Part shown: one piece after another, positions 28,248 through 36,504 of the stretch | Layout: each line of letters opens with the position of its first letter | Position numbering within the stretch: position 1 is the stretch's first letter | Assembly: GCA_023150615.1 (NCBI GenBank) | Contig: JAKLKO010000007.1 | Location: forward strand, 45,016 to 109,015 | DNA: 64,000 nucleotides | Direction: 5' to 3' | Origin: Phycisphaerae bacterium | GTDB lineage: Bacteria > Planctomycetota > Phycisphaerae > UBA1845 > UTPLA1 | Made by a program: the position numbers and the translations under genes | Notes under the pieces: generated by a model | The model's database searches: none | The model's input: the letters and a program-made list of their open reading frames with translations, nothing else | What the model was told of the DNA's origin: nothing

Positions 28248-29314
28248 GCGTCGGATACGTCAGCGTCCAATGGAACCGTCATAAGCGCATCTACGACGCG
28301 TGCGTCGCGGGCGGGATCGTCCTGTATCTGGGCGTGTTCTTCGCGGCCGGGAAGGCGCTCTACACCGGACGCAACGCGATCAGCGGCGAAATCCTCGCCA
28401 TGCGCGCACTCGCCACGTGCGCCTTCCTGATGCTTAACGTCATATTGTGCATTGGTCCATTGGCGAGACTGGACCGGCGATTTCTCCCGTTGCTTTACAA
28501 CCGCCGTCATTTGGGCGTCGCGACGTTTCTGGTCGCACTCGCACACGCCGCGATCGCGATCGGCTTCTACCACGGCTTCGGAAACGTCAATCCATTCGTC
28601 GCACTGCTGACGAGCAATACGAATTTCACGTCGCTTTCCGCGTTCCCATATCAGACCCTTGGATTGTTCGCTCTGCTCATCCTGTTTCTGATGGCGGCGA
28701 CGAGTCACGACTTCTGGCTCAAGAACCTCGGGGCACCAGCCTGGAAGCGACTGCACATGCTCGTGTACATCGCATACGGGCTGCTCGTCATGCACGTCGC
28801 GCTCGGAATCCTTCAGACGCAGCGGAGCCCGTGGCTGGCGTCGTTGGTCGGCGTCGGTGTGGTCATAGTGGCGACGCTGCATCTGATCGCCGGCCAGCGC
28901 GAGCGCCGGCACGATGAGCGGGGATCGCAGCTCTCGCCGAGAGCGGGCGAGGAATGGGTCGATGTCGGCGCCGTGGACGACATTGCGGACCAACGCGGGT
29001 CCACGGTTACCGTCGGCGCGGGCGAACGCATCGCACTGTTTCGCTACAACGGCTGCGTCTCCGCGACGACGAACGTCTGCGCGCATCAGGGCGGCCCGCT
29101 GGGCGAGGGCAAGATCATCGACGGCTGCATCACGTGCCCGTGGCACGGCTGGCAATATCGGCCGGCCGACGGCCGGTCGCCGCCTCCGTTTGCGGAGAAG
29201 ATCCACACTTACCGCGTACGCGTGGTCGGCCGCCGCATCCAGGTCGATCCGACGCCCCTTCCGCCGGGCACGGCCGTGGAGCCGGCGCGCGTCGAGGAGG
29301 TGCAGAGTGCCTGA
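28244..29314 (+). CDS. Ferric-reductase-like membrane domain fused to a Rieske [2Fe-2S] domain
   Basis: The gene starts with GTG at 28244 and encodes 356 residues. The first 225 form about six helices of the ferric-reductase/cytochrome b type, with histidines in RRHLGVATFLVALAHAA and KRLHMLVYIAYG positioned for haem. The last 120 form a Rieske domain with CAHQGG and CPWHGW as cluster ligands (C-x-H and C-x2-H). The fusion would move electrons between membrane haem and an Fe-S centre. It is co-translated with small membrane proteins before and a membrane-anchored protein after it. Confidence 0.88.
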   Translation: MSVGYVSVQWNRHKRIYDACVAGGIVLYLGVFFAAGKALYTGRNAISGEILAMRALATCAFLMLNVILCIGPLARLDRRFLPLLYNRRHLGVATFLVALAHAAIAIGFYHGFGNVNPFVALLTSNTNFTSLSAFPYQTLGLFALLILFLMAATSHDFWLKNLGAPAWKRLHMLVYIAYGLLVMHVALGILQTQRSPWLASLVGVGVVIVATLHLIAGQRERRHDERGSQLSPRAGEEWVDVGAVDDIADQRGSTVTVGAGERIALFRYNGCVSATTNVCAHQGGPLGEGKIIDGCITCPWHGWQYRPADGRSPPPFAEKIHTYRVRVVGRRIQVDPTPLPPGTAVEPARVEEVQSA

Positions 29315-30086
29315 AACGAACGAGTTCTACGTCGGGTATCTCAAATCGCCACGGACACTCACCGTTTTCCTGGGGTGGGCGATACCGAGCTTGATCGTGG
29401 CGGCACTGGCGATTGGATGGTTGGTGTCGCGGTCGCAGAACGACCCCGGCGACGGTGTTTGGCACCACGAAGCGAACACCCTCGTCGGTCGTGTTGGCGC
29501 GACGCCCTACCCGCTCATCCGTGTTCCGTCGAAGTCTCCGGGCCACGCGGCCGAGACCGTATTGCTGGTTTCAGAAGGAAAGCACGGCGGCGGAGAACGC
29601 GTCGCAGCGCTGGACGGTCGCATCGTCCGCGTGCGCGGAACGATCCTGGAGCGCGACAGTTGCCGCTTGCTTGAACTGGCCCACGGCGACGCGGTGAAGC
29701 CGGACGATTCGCTGACCGCGGCGGACACGGGCCGGCTCGCTGCGCCAATCATCGTCGCGCTCGGGGAAGTCACGCTGCGCGGCGAGATCATCGACCCCAA
29801 GTGCTATTCAGGCGCGATGAAGCCGGGCGAGGGCAAGACGCACAAGGAGTGCGCCACGCTGTGCATCTCCGGCGGCATCCCGCCGATGTTCGTGACCATC
29901 GACGCGGCCGGGCGGCGCAGCTACTACCTGTTGACCGACCCGGACGGTCGAGCGCTGACCGGCGGCGCGCTGCACGACGGGCTCCTGCCCTTCGTCGCCG
30001 ACGTGGTTGAGATTAGGGGCACGCTCGAACGGCGCGACGATCTTCAGGTGCTGCGGGTAGACCTGAAGAGCATCCGGCGGCTCTAG
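29307..30086 (+). CDS. Membrane-anchored protein of the Rieske operon
   Basis: Starting at GTG 29307, with an 8-base overlap, the 259-residue product has an N-terminal helix (TLTVFLGWAIPSLIVAALAIG) and a periplasmic part with two similar beta-rich halves (VRVRGTILERDSCRLLEL and VVEIRGTLERRDDLQVLRV). Between them is GEIIDPKCYSGAMKPGEGK, followed by KECATLCISGGIPPMF. That cysteine-rich part resembles segments found beside Rieske or heme-oxidase redox systems, possibly binding a metal. Exact function is unknown. Confidence 0.75.
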   Translation: MPETNEFYVGYLKSPRTLTVFLGWAIPSLIVAALAIGWLVSRSQNDPGDGVWHHEANTLVGRVGATPYPLIRVPSKSPGHAAETVLLVSEGKHGGGERVAALDGRIVRVRGTILERDSCRLLELAHGDAVKPDDSLTAADTGRLAAPIIVALGEVTLRGEIIDPKCYSGAMKPGEGKTHKECATLCISGGIPPMFVTIDAAGRRSYYLLTDPDGRALTGGALHDGLLPFVADVVEIRGTLERRDDLQVLRVDLKSIRRL

Positions 30087-30109
30087 CCCCTGGGCTTTTG
30101 GGGGCGGTT

Positions 30110-30136
30110 GTAACGCACTTGCCTCGGTCGCATCAA
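30110..30136 (+). promoter_or_regulatory. ECF-type promoter motif, peroxiredoxin-YHS operon
   Basis: GTAAC (30110-30114) and CATCAA (30131-30136) are 16 bases apart, 70 bases before the gene at 30207. It lies just after the end of the Rieske operon, so the following five genes can be expressed separately. Confidence 0.55.
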
Positions 30137-30206
30137 ACCGATGAACGTTGGGCCGGGTGCATTACGCGGGCACCGAAACTAGCCGCTGCGAGGAGCGATC
30201 GTCCCC

Positions 30207-31145
30207 ATGACCAAGACCCTCTGCGTCCTACCCGTGGTACCACTACTTGGCCTGCTCAGCGTCGCGGGAAACGCGGTTGCCGCGCCGAACGACATCTCTG
30301 TCTCTTCCGGCACGAGGACATTTCGACTGTCCGAGGCCCGCGGCAAGTACGTCGCACTGCACTTTCTGCTCAAGACGGACTGCCCGTACTGCCAGATGTA
30401 CGTCGCGGAAACCGTTCGTCGCGCGCCTGAAGTCGCAGGAGTGGTTCACGTATTCCTGAAGCCGGACTCCGAAGAGGAGATCAAGACCTGGTCGGACAAG
30501 CTTCAGCAAGCCGGCATCGCCGTGACGATCTACCGCGACCCGGACGCGAAGCTGGCGGCCGAGTTCAACATCCCGGACGGCTATGCCTTCCACGGACAAT
30601 CCGTTCACTATCCGGCGCTGGTGCTGCTCGATCCGGACGGCCAGGAGGCGTTCCGCTACGTTGGAAAGGACAATACCGACCGGCTGCCATTCGACCGCCT
30701 CGCGCGAAAGATCGCGGAGCTTTCGACATACGCGGCTATCGCGCAATACAATCTGTCCGAAGGCACGCTGGCGCTCGAGGGACATGACCCCGTTGCATAC
30801 TTCGAGTCGGGCAAGCCCCAACCGGGCAAACCCGAGTTCACAAGCCGATATCGCGGCGTCACGTACCGTTTCACGAGCTCAGACAGCCGGGTGAAGTTTG
30901 CTGACAACCCCGAGAAGTACGCTCCGGCGTACGGCGGGTGGTGCGCCACCGCGATGGCCGAAGGCCGCAGGGTCGAGATCGATCCCGGCAACTTCAAGGT
31001 AACGAACGGACGGCTGTTTCTGTTCTACAAGGGCTGGCTCGGCGATGCGCGAAAGGAATGGAACAAGGACGAAGAGAACCTGACCGCGCGGGCGGACGAG
31101 CACTGGCGGAAGACCGCGCCGGCTGACACAAACGAGAGGCGGTGA
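30207..31145 (+). CDS. Secreted peroxiredoxin/thioredoxin-like protein fused to a YHS domain
   Basis: The 312-residue protein has a Sec signal peptide ending around AVAAP (residue 26). Residues 30-170 form an AhpC/thioredoxin-like fold with a CPYC motif (LKTDCPYCQMYV) where a redox-active site is expected. Residues about 180-285 form a YHS-type metal-binding domain (LEGHDPVAYF, YAPAYGGWCATAMAEG, DPGNFKVTNGRLFLFY). YHS domains usually bind metals through Cys and His. The fusion suggests a periplasmic thiol or metal handling role. Five genes follow in tight coupling. Confidence 0.85.
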   Translation: MTKTLCVLPVVPLLGLLSVAGNAVAAPNDISVSSGTRTFRLSEARGKYVALHFLLKTDCPYCQMYVAETVRRAPEVAGVVHVFLKPDSEEEIKTWSDKLQQAGIAVTIYRDPDAKLAAEFNIPDGYAFHGQSVHYPALVLLDPDGQEAFRYVGKDNTDRLPFDRLARKIAELSTYAAIAQYNLSEGTLALEGHDPVAYFESGKPQPGKPEFTSRYRGVTYRFTSSDSRVKFADNPEKYAPAYGGWCATAMAEGRRVEIDPGNFKVTNGRLFLFYKGWLGDARKEWNKDEENLTARADEHWRKTAPADTNERR

Positions 31146-31149
31146 GCCG

Positions 31150-31659
31150 ATGATTGCGGACCAGACACCAGTGACCGTCGACGAGGGCCGTCCAAAGCCT
31201 GCGAACGCAGCGATGTACCCACTGGGCCGCCGCCTCATGATCCTCTGTTGGATCCTCCAAATCGTGACGGCGGCGATCTTGTTTCAGACACTCTTCTTCA
31301 AGTTCACTGGGGCTGAAGAGTCCGTGTACATTTTCACGACGCTCGGCCTGGAGCCGTGGGGTCGGATCGGATCGGGCGTGGCCGAGCTGATCGCGTGCAT
31401 TCTGTTGCTCATCCCGCGAACAGTGCCGCTGGGCGCCCTGCTATCGCTGGGCGTGATCAGCGGTGCTATCATGAGCCACGTGACGAAGCTGGGAATCGTC
31501 GTTAAAGGCGATGACGGATTGCTGTTCGGCCTGGCGCTGGTTGTGTTCGCGTGCAGCGCGGCGATCTTGTGCATTCGGCGGGGACAGCTGGCGTGCATCG
31601 TTCGGACAATCGTGTCGGCGCGAGGTCTCAGCGCCGAAGAGTCGAAGGGTATTCGATGA
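31150..31659 (+). CDS. DoxX-family membrane protein
   Basis: The 169-residue protein has four helices with the DoxX pattern: ILFQTLFFKFTGAEES, then GVAELIACILLLIP and GALLSLGVISGAIMSHV. DoxX-like proteins occur in small redox systems linked to thiol stress. It begins 4 bases after the peroxiredoxin-YHS gene and its stop overlaps the next start (ATGA). This supports a shared membrane redox role. Confidence 0.8.
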   Translation: MIADQTPVTVDEGRPKPANAAMYPLGRRLMILCWILQIVTAAILFQTLFFKFTGAEESVYIFTTLGLEPWGRIGSGVAELIACILLLIPRTVPLGALLSLGVISGAIMSHVTKLGIVVKGDDGLLFGLALVVFACSAAILCIRRGQLACIVRTIVSARGLSAEESKGIR

Positions 31660-32240
31660 CGACAACACTGGACTCACCCGTTGCGATGCAGGCCGTTCCG
31701 CACTTGGCGCAAGACCCCGTTGCACCGCTGATCGGGATGCTGCGGCAGCTCGACAAGCTGCTCGCCGCAACATCAAACGGGCAATACGTGCAGAAGCCGG
31801 TCGGCGTTGTCCCCAGCAGCCTGGGCGGGCACATTCGCCATTGCCTCGACCACGTCGAGGCACTGCTCGTCGGGACGGACACGGGCGAGATCAATTACGA
31901 CCACCGCGAGCGCGGCACGGCGGTCGAAACGGATCGGTTGGCGGCGCGGGTCGTGATCCGTGATCTCGAAGAACGGCTGGCAAGCCTGGATCGCCGCATC
32001 ATCGGCAGGTCGGTCCTCGTGACGGCAATGGTGTCGGGAGACCGCACGTACCTTCGGGCGACATCGACGGTCGGGCGCGAGCTGTTGTTCGTGCTGAGCC
32101 ATACGATCCATCACGATGCGCTGCTGGCGGCGATGTGCCGGACGCTCGGGATTCCGATTCCGGACCGCTTCGGCTACGCGCCGGCGACGATCGCGCATCT
32201 CGAAGAAGCAGAATGTGCACCGTCAGCATCATTCGGATAG
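31656..32240 (+). CDS. DinB-superfamily protein
   Basis: The 194-residue product has a four-helix-bundle pattern with three metal-binding His positions typical of DinB/YfiT proteins: GHIRHCLDHVEAL near residue 55, and LSHTIHHDALLAAM near residue 152. DinB-like proteins use metal and small thiols in transfer reactions. It starts within the DoxX stop and overlaps the next gene by 28 bases, so it is part of the same transcript. Confidence 0.82.
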   Translation: MTTTLDSPVAMQAVPHLAQDPVAPLIGMLRQLDKLLAATSNGQYVQKPVGVVPSSLGGHIRHCLDHVEALLVGTDTGEINYDHRERGTAVETDRLAARVVIRDLEERLASLDRRIIGRSVLVTAMVSGDRTYLRATSTVGRELLFVLSHTIHHDALLAAMCRTLGIPIPDRFGYAPATIAHLEEAECAPSASFG

Positions 32241-32956
32241 GCGCCGGCGCACGGCTGGCCTGCAATCGCGACGAGCTACGGACAAGGCCCGCGGGGCTTC
32301 CACCCGTCATTCGCCGGTTCGGGGCGCGACAGGCCATCATGCCAATTGATCCAGTTTCGGATGGTACATGGATTGCCGTGAACGACGCCGGACTCGCCGC
32401 CGCGCTACTCAATGTCAATCTCGGTCCGGGTAACGGTGGTACAAAGGAATCACCGACATTGAGCCGAGGGACGATCCTTCCCAAATTGATGTTGTGTTCA
32501 ACCCTGGCCGAGGCGAAACGGGTTTGCGTCGCGATAGACCCACGGCAGTATCCACCCTTTCAACTTGCGGTAATCGACGACCGTCGCATCGAGCAGTTCC
32601 GCAGCGACGGCATGGCGCTGCGGAACGACGGCATGCGGCTTGACGATCGCGCGTACATGTTTACATCGTCAGGCCTCGGCGACGCGTTCGTCGAACAACC
32701 GCGGCGCGAGCTATTCGATCAGATTATGACGCCGAGCGGCGACCGGATTGCGCAGCAGGACGCGTTTCATCGGCATTCATGGCCGGACCGCCGGCATTTG
32801 AGCGTGTGCATGGAGCGCGCAGAGGCGCGGACGGTCAGTCACACGGTGATTGACATCGAGCCGGACCGCGTCGTGCTGACGTACGTTCCCGATGCGCCGG
32901 ATCGCGCGCAACCGCTGGCGCCGATCGAGCTTGTCAGACCGGGGGCGAGCCCATGA
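32213..32956 (+). CDS. NRDE-family (TANGO2-like) protein
   Basis: The 247-residue protein begins MCTVSII and has the CNRDELR signature near residue 18 that names the family, followed by NDAGLAAALLNVN. The N-terminal Cys after Met suggests an Ntn-hydrolase-like fold. Eukaryotic TANGO2 is linked to haem trafficking; bacterial function is unsettled. The start at 32213 lies 28 bases inside the DinB gene, and the end overlaps the DedA fusion by 4 bases. Confidence 0.85.
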   Translation: MCTVSIIRIGAGARLACNRDELRTRPAGLPPVIRRFGARQAIMPIDPVSDGTWIAVNDAGLAAALLNVNLGPGNGGTKESPTLSRGTILPKLMLCSTLAEAKRVCVAIDPRQYPPFQLAVIDDRRIEQFRSDGMALRNDGMRLDDRAYMFTSSGLGDAFVEQPRRELFDQIMTPSGDRIAQQDAFHRHSWPDRRHLSVCMERAEARTVSHTVIDIEPDRVVLTYVPDAPDRAQPLAPIELVRPGASP

Positions 32957-34581
32957 GCGTCGTCGGGATCGACCAGTGGTTGCACGCCGCTGTCATCAGC
33001 GCTGCGACGTTCGTCTCCGAGGACGCGACGTGTATCGTGACTGGCTTGCTGATTCGGGCCGGACAGCTCTACTGGGCGGTCGGCCTTGGCGCTTGCGTAT
33101 TCGGCATCTTTCTCGGCGACCTTGGGCTGTGGCTGCTTGGCCGCGTCTTCGGACGGCGTGTGCTTGCATGGAGTTGGGTGCGCGCCCGTTTGCCCCCGAG
33201 TCGCGTGGAGCACTTCGGGCAATGGTTCGAGCGCCGCGGGTGGACGGCCGTGCTGGCGGCCCGGTTCGTGCCAGGAACGCGCCTCCCGGTGTATATCGCG
33301 GCGGGGATTCTCGGGCGCCGTGCCCGTCGGTTTGCGTTGTGGGCCTTTCTGGCCGCTCTCGTCTGGACGCCGGTGCTCGTGTTGTTGGTTGTGGTGCTCG
33401 GTGAAGCCGTGGTTGCGCCGATTCAGCGAGTCTACGGCGTTGGATGGCTCACGTCTACGATTGGGCTGGCGGCGTTGTGGTTCATCGTGCGTGTTGCGCC
33501 GCACTGCGTGACTCCCACCGGCCGCGCGCGACTCTGGGCGGGCGTCCAGCGCATTTGGCGCTGGGAGTTCTGGCCGGCGTGGCTCTTCTACATTCCGCTC
33601 GTCCCCTGGCTCGGCTATCTCGCCGTGCGCTATCGCGGACTGATGACGCCGACGGCCGCGAACCCCGGAATCGTGCCACACGGCGGCGTCGTGGGCGAAT
33701 CGAAGTACGCGATTCTGTCGAAGCTGCCGTCGGAGTGGATCGTGCCCAGTGCCCTCATCGAACCGGCGCCGGTTGCCAAACGTGTCGATGAGCTTCTTCG
33801 CGTCATGGCCGAGCGCGGGTGGGTCTTCCCCTTGATCCTTAAACCCGATGCGGGTCAGCGCGGCGCGGGGCTGCGCCGAGTTTGCGACGCGGCCGCCGCC
33901 GCGCGCTACTTCGACGAGAATCTGCGGGCCGTTCTCGCGCAAAGTTATCATCCCGGACCGTACGAGGCCGGCGTCTTTTATTACCGAATGCCTGTTGAGC
34001 AAAGCGGCCACATCTTCTCGATTACAGACAAGCAGTTCCCCGCGCTCGTGGGCGACGGAGTATCGACAATCGAATCGCTAATCTGGCGGCACGCCCGACT
34101 GCGCATGCAGGCGGCCACGTTCCTGGCGCGGATGGACGGGCAGGCGGAGTCGATTCTGCGGCGGGGCGAGACAGTGCCGCTGACGATCGCAGGGAACCAC
34201 TGTCAAGGGACGCTGTTTCGCGACGGCTCGCACCTGATCACGCCGGCTTTGACGGATTCAATCGACGCCATCGCCCGACAGTTTGAAGGCTTCTTTTTCG
34301 GCCGCTTCGACCTCCGCTACAGCGATCCGAACGCGTTCAAAGCCGGTCGCGGCTTCGCCATCATAGAGTTGAACGGCGTTGCGTCAGAATCCACGAACCT
34401 GTACGATCCGTCGTGGTCGCTGCTGCGCGCCTACCGCGTGCTGTTTCGCCAATGGTCGATTCTTTTTGAGATTGGTGATCGAAATCGGCGCCTGGGTCAT
34501 CGTGCTTCGGCCCTTACGCGAGTCATCACTGATGCACGCGCCTATTACCGGGAGCGCCCCATGATGCTGTTGGCGGATTGA
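32953..34581 (+). CDS. DedA-family membrane domain fused to an ATP-grasp-like domain
   Basis: The 542-residue protein has about five helices in residues 1-210 with DedA signatures (FLGDLGLWLLGR and AARFVPGTRLPVYIAAG). Residues about 270-540 resemble an ATP-grasp ligase: LILKPDAGQRGAGLRRV as nucleotide loop, LVGDGVSTIESL, GNHCQGTLFRDGS, and FGRFDLRYSDPN leading to FAIIELNGVAS, where Glu and Asn would bind magnesium. DedA proteins flip undecaprenyl phosphate or phospholipids. The fusion could couple lipid transport to modification of a lipid-linked substrate, which is inference. It closes the operon from 30207. Confidence 0.85.
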   Translation: MSVVGIDQWLHAAVISAATFVSEDATCIVTGLLIRAGQLYWAVGLGACVFGIFLGDLGLWLLGRVFGRRVLAWSWVRARLPPSRVEHFGQWFERRGWTAVLAARFVPGTRLPVYIAAGILGRRARRFALWAFLAALVWTPVLVLLVVVLGEAVVAPIQRVYGVGWLTSTIGLAALWFIVRVAPHCVTPTGRARLWAGVQRIWRWEFWPAWLFYIPLVPWLGYLAVRYRGLMTPTAANPGIVPHGGVVGESKYAILSKLPSEWIVPSALIEPAPVAKRVDELLRVMAERGWVFPLILKPDAGQRGAGLRRVCDAAAAARYFDENLRAVLAQSYHPGPYEAGVFYYRMPVEQSGHIFSITDKQFPALVGDGVSTIESLIWRHARLRMQAATFLARMDGQAESILRRGETVPLTIAGNHCQGTLFRDGSHLITPALTDSIDAIARQFEGFFFGRFDLRYSDPNAFKAGRGFAIIELNGVASESTNLYDPSWSLLRAYRVLFRQWSILFEIGDRNRRLGHRASALTRVITDARAYYRERPMMLLAD

Positions 34582-34607
34582 ACGCGGCCCACAAAGAAAC
34601 AAGATCT

Positions 34608-36497
34608 TCACGAGCAGCGGCCGGACATATGATCGGCGTCGGTTGCCCTGAGGTGAAAGTCCACGAAGGTCGCCGCCCCTTCCTTGCCGAGATAGCGATT
34701 GAGAATCGACCGCTCGACCGTCGTCAAGTCGACCAGCAATAACCCGTCCAGCACGTCGCCGAAATCCGGATCGACGTTGAACCCCAGAAGCTTGGCGTTG
34801 AGCTTCAGGTATTGTCGCAGCAGAACCGGTACGCTGCGGCGGTTCGACTCAATTTCGCCGATCAATTCCTCGACATCCGCGACGTCGGTCACCAGCGTCG
34901 CCAGGCGGCGCTCGTCGGCATCGCGGAACCGCTGCACTCTCGGCGGAGTTCTCGGATGGACGAGCGCGGCCAGCTCTTGATTGAAGCTGTGGGCTTTCAG
35001 GAACGCCATCAGGAGCTGCTTCGTCATCGATTGAAACTCATCGCTGATGCTCACCGCGCCGAACAGCCGACGGTAGTGTGGGTGCTGAGCGACGAACCGG
35101 CCGATTCCCTTCCAAAGCAGAAGCAGCGGCGAGTAGTCGCGCTGGTATTCGGGAATTACGAACGAGCGCCCCAGCTCCAGGGCCGGGTCGAGCTGCTTCA
35201 GCAGCCGCATACGATAGTTGAACAGCGTGCTCGTATAGAGGCCCGCTGGGCCGAAGCGGCTGAGCAGTACGTCTGTCTGGCCCATGCGATACGCGCCGAC
35301 GATGTGCTGACGCTCCGCGTTCCAAACGAACAGGTGCAGGTAGTGCTCGTCGAACCAGTCCAGGTCGATCTCACGGCCGGTGCCCTCGCCGACCAGACGA
35401 AAGGTAGATTCTCGTAGTCGGCCGATCTCGCGCAGGACGTACGGCAGTTGCCGAGCATCGCCGTAGTGCACGCACAGCACGCCACTCGCCGCCAGGCACT
35501 GCGGGGCAGGCAACGCCGCGATCTCGGTCGCAAGCAGGTCCGGCGGCGTCGCGTCGATCACCGGCCGGGGCGCGGCGGCCGGTGCGGCAGCCGCCTTTGC
35601 TGCCGGGTGTGCCGCCGATCTCGCCGCACTGCGCCCTTTCAAGATGTACGTGCGGACTCGCAGGTACTCGGTCATCTGTGCGTCAGCAAACCGCTCGCAA
35701 TTCGACTCGGCGGCATCGATCAAATCAAATCGCGCCAGTCGAGCGTACGGAATAACTGAGCCGATCTGCGCGCGGACGCGCCGGCCGCGCTTCGCTAACA
35801 GTTCGCGCGGCAGCATCGCCGTGCGCAACCGCGGATGTAGCAACCCGACGACCTGAAACAGCCGACTGTTAAAGCCGTCGAAGTGCATAGGCAGCACGGC
35901 CGCGTTCGTGACACGGATCAGCCGCCCGAGCGACTCTGCCCAGGGCGGATCGGTGATGCAGCCGCGTCGCCAGGTGAGATGAGAGACCTCTCCGGCTGGA
36001 AATACGCCCAGCGCGCCACCAGCGCGAACCCAGCGAACCGCCGCCCTCATCGCACTGAGATTTCGGGTAGTCGCATTGGGCCCACCGAACGGATCGACGA
36101 AGAAACACAAATCGCGCATCTCGGGAATAGCGCGCAGTAGATAGTTTGCCAGCAGCCGCGCATCCGGCCGCACGCGTTGAAGGAGCGCCGCCAGAATCAA
36201 CCCGTCGAGGCCGCCGAATGGGTGATTGGCGACGACGATCAGCGGGCCCGAGATCGGAATCCGGCGGAGGTCCTCGTCGGAGAATTCGACCGCAACACCC
36301 AATGCGCGCAGCGACCGTTCGCAGAAGGGTTCGTCGACCGGGAATGTCTGGGTCTGGGCGTAAATCGCGTTGAGCGTTGGAAACGACAGTGCCCGTTCGC
36401 AAGCGCTGCGCATGGCTTGTGAAATCAATTTGGGAAACGACGAGAACGCGCCCGCGCGCAGCGCGAATGGATCAGCCGTGCCCACTCGAGTCGTCAT
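34608..36497 (-). CDS. olsF: Bifunctional ornithine-lipid synthase (O- and N-acyltransferase)
   Basis: The 629-residue protein has an N-terminal PlsC-like acyltransferase with NHPFGGLDGL (His92 and Asp98) and FPAGEVSHL near residue 165. After an Ala-rich linker (about 300-325) comes an OlsB-like GNAT domain: RLVGEGTGREID, HIVGAYRMGQTDVL, GRSFVIPEYQRDY and GAVSISDEFQSMTKQLL. The order matches OlsF, which first N-acylates ornithine and then O-acylates the product. Ornithine lipids change the membrane under phosphate limitation or stress. The gene follows the double-glyoxalase gene by 7 bases. Another acyl-amino-acid head group cannot be excluded. Confidence 0.82.
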   Translation of the reverse strand: MTTRVGTADPFALRAGAFSSFPKLISQAMRSACERALSFPTLNAIYAQTQTFPVDEPFCERSLRALGVAVEFSDEDLRRIPISGPLIVVANHPFGGLDGLILAALLQRVRPDARLLANYLLRAIPEMRDLCFFVDPFGGPNATTRNLSAMRAAVRWVRAGGALGVFPAGEVSHLTWRRGCITDPPWAESLGRLIRVTNAAVLPMHFDGFNSRLFQVVGLLHPRLRTAMLPRELLAKRGRRVRAQIGSVIPYARLARFDLIDAAESNCERFADAQMTEYLRVRTYILKGRSAARSAAHPAAKAAAAPAAAPRPVIDATPPDLLATEIAALPAPQCLAASGVLCVHYGDARQLPYVLREIGRLRESTFRLVGEGTGREIDLDWFDEHYLHLFVWNAERQHIVGAYRMGQTDVLLSRFGPAGLYTSTLFNYRMRLLKQLDPALELGRSFVIPEYQRDYSPLLLLWKGIGRFVAQHPHYRRLFGAVSISDEFQSMTKQLLMAFLKAHSFNQELAALVHPRTPPRVQRFRDADERRLATLVTDVADVEELIGEIESNRRSVPVLLRQYLKLNAKLLGFNVDPDFGDVLDGLLLVDLTTVERSILNRYLGKEGAATFVDFHLRATDADHMSGRCS

Positions 36498-36504
36498 GAC
36501 CGAC

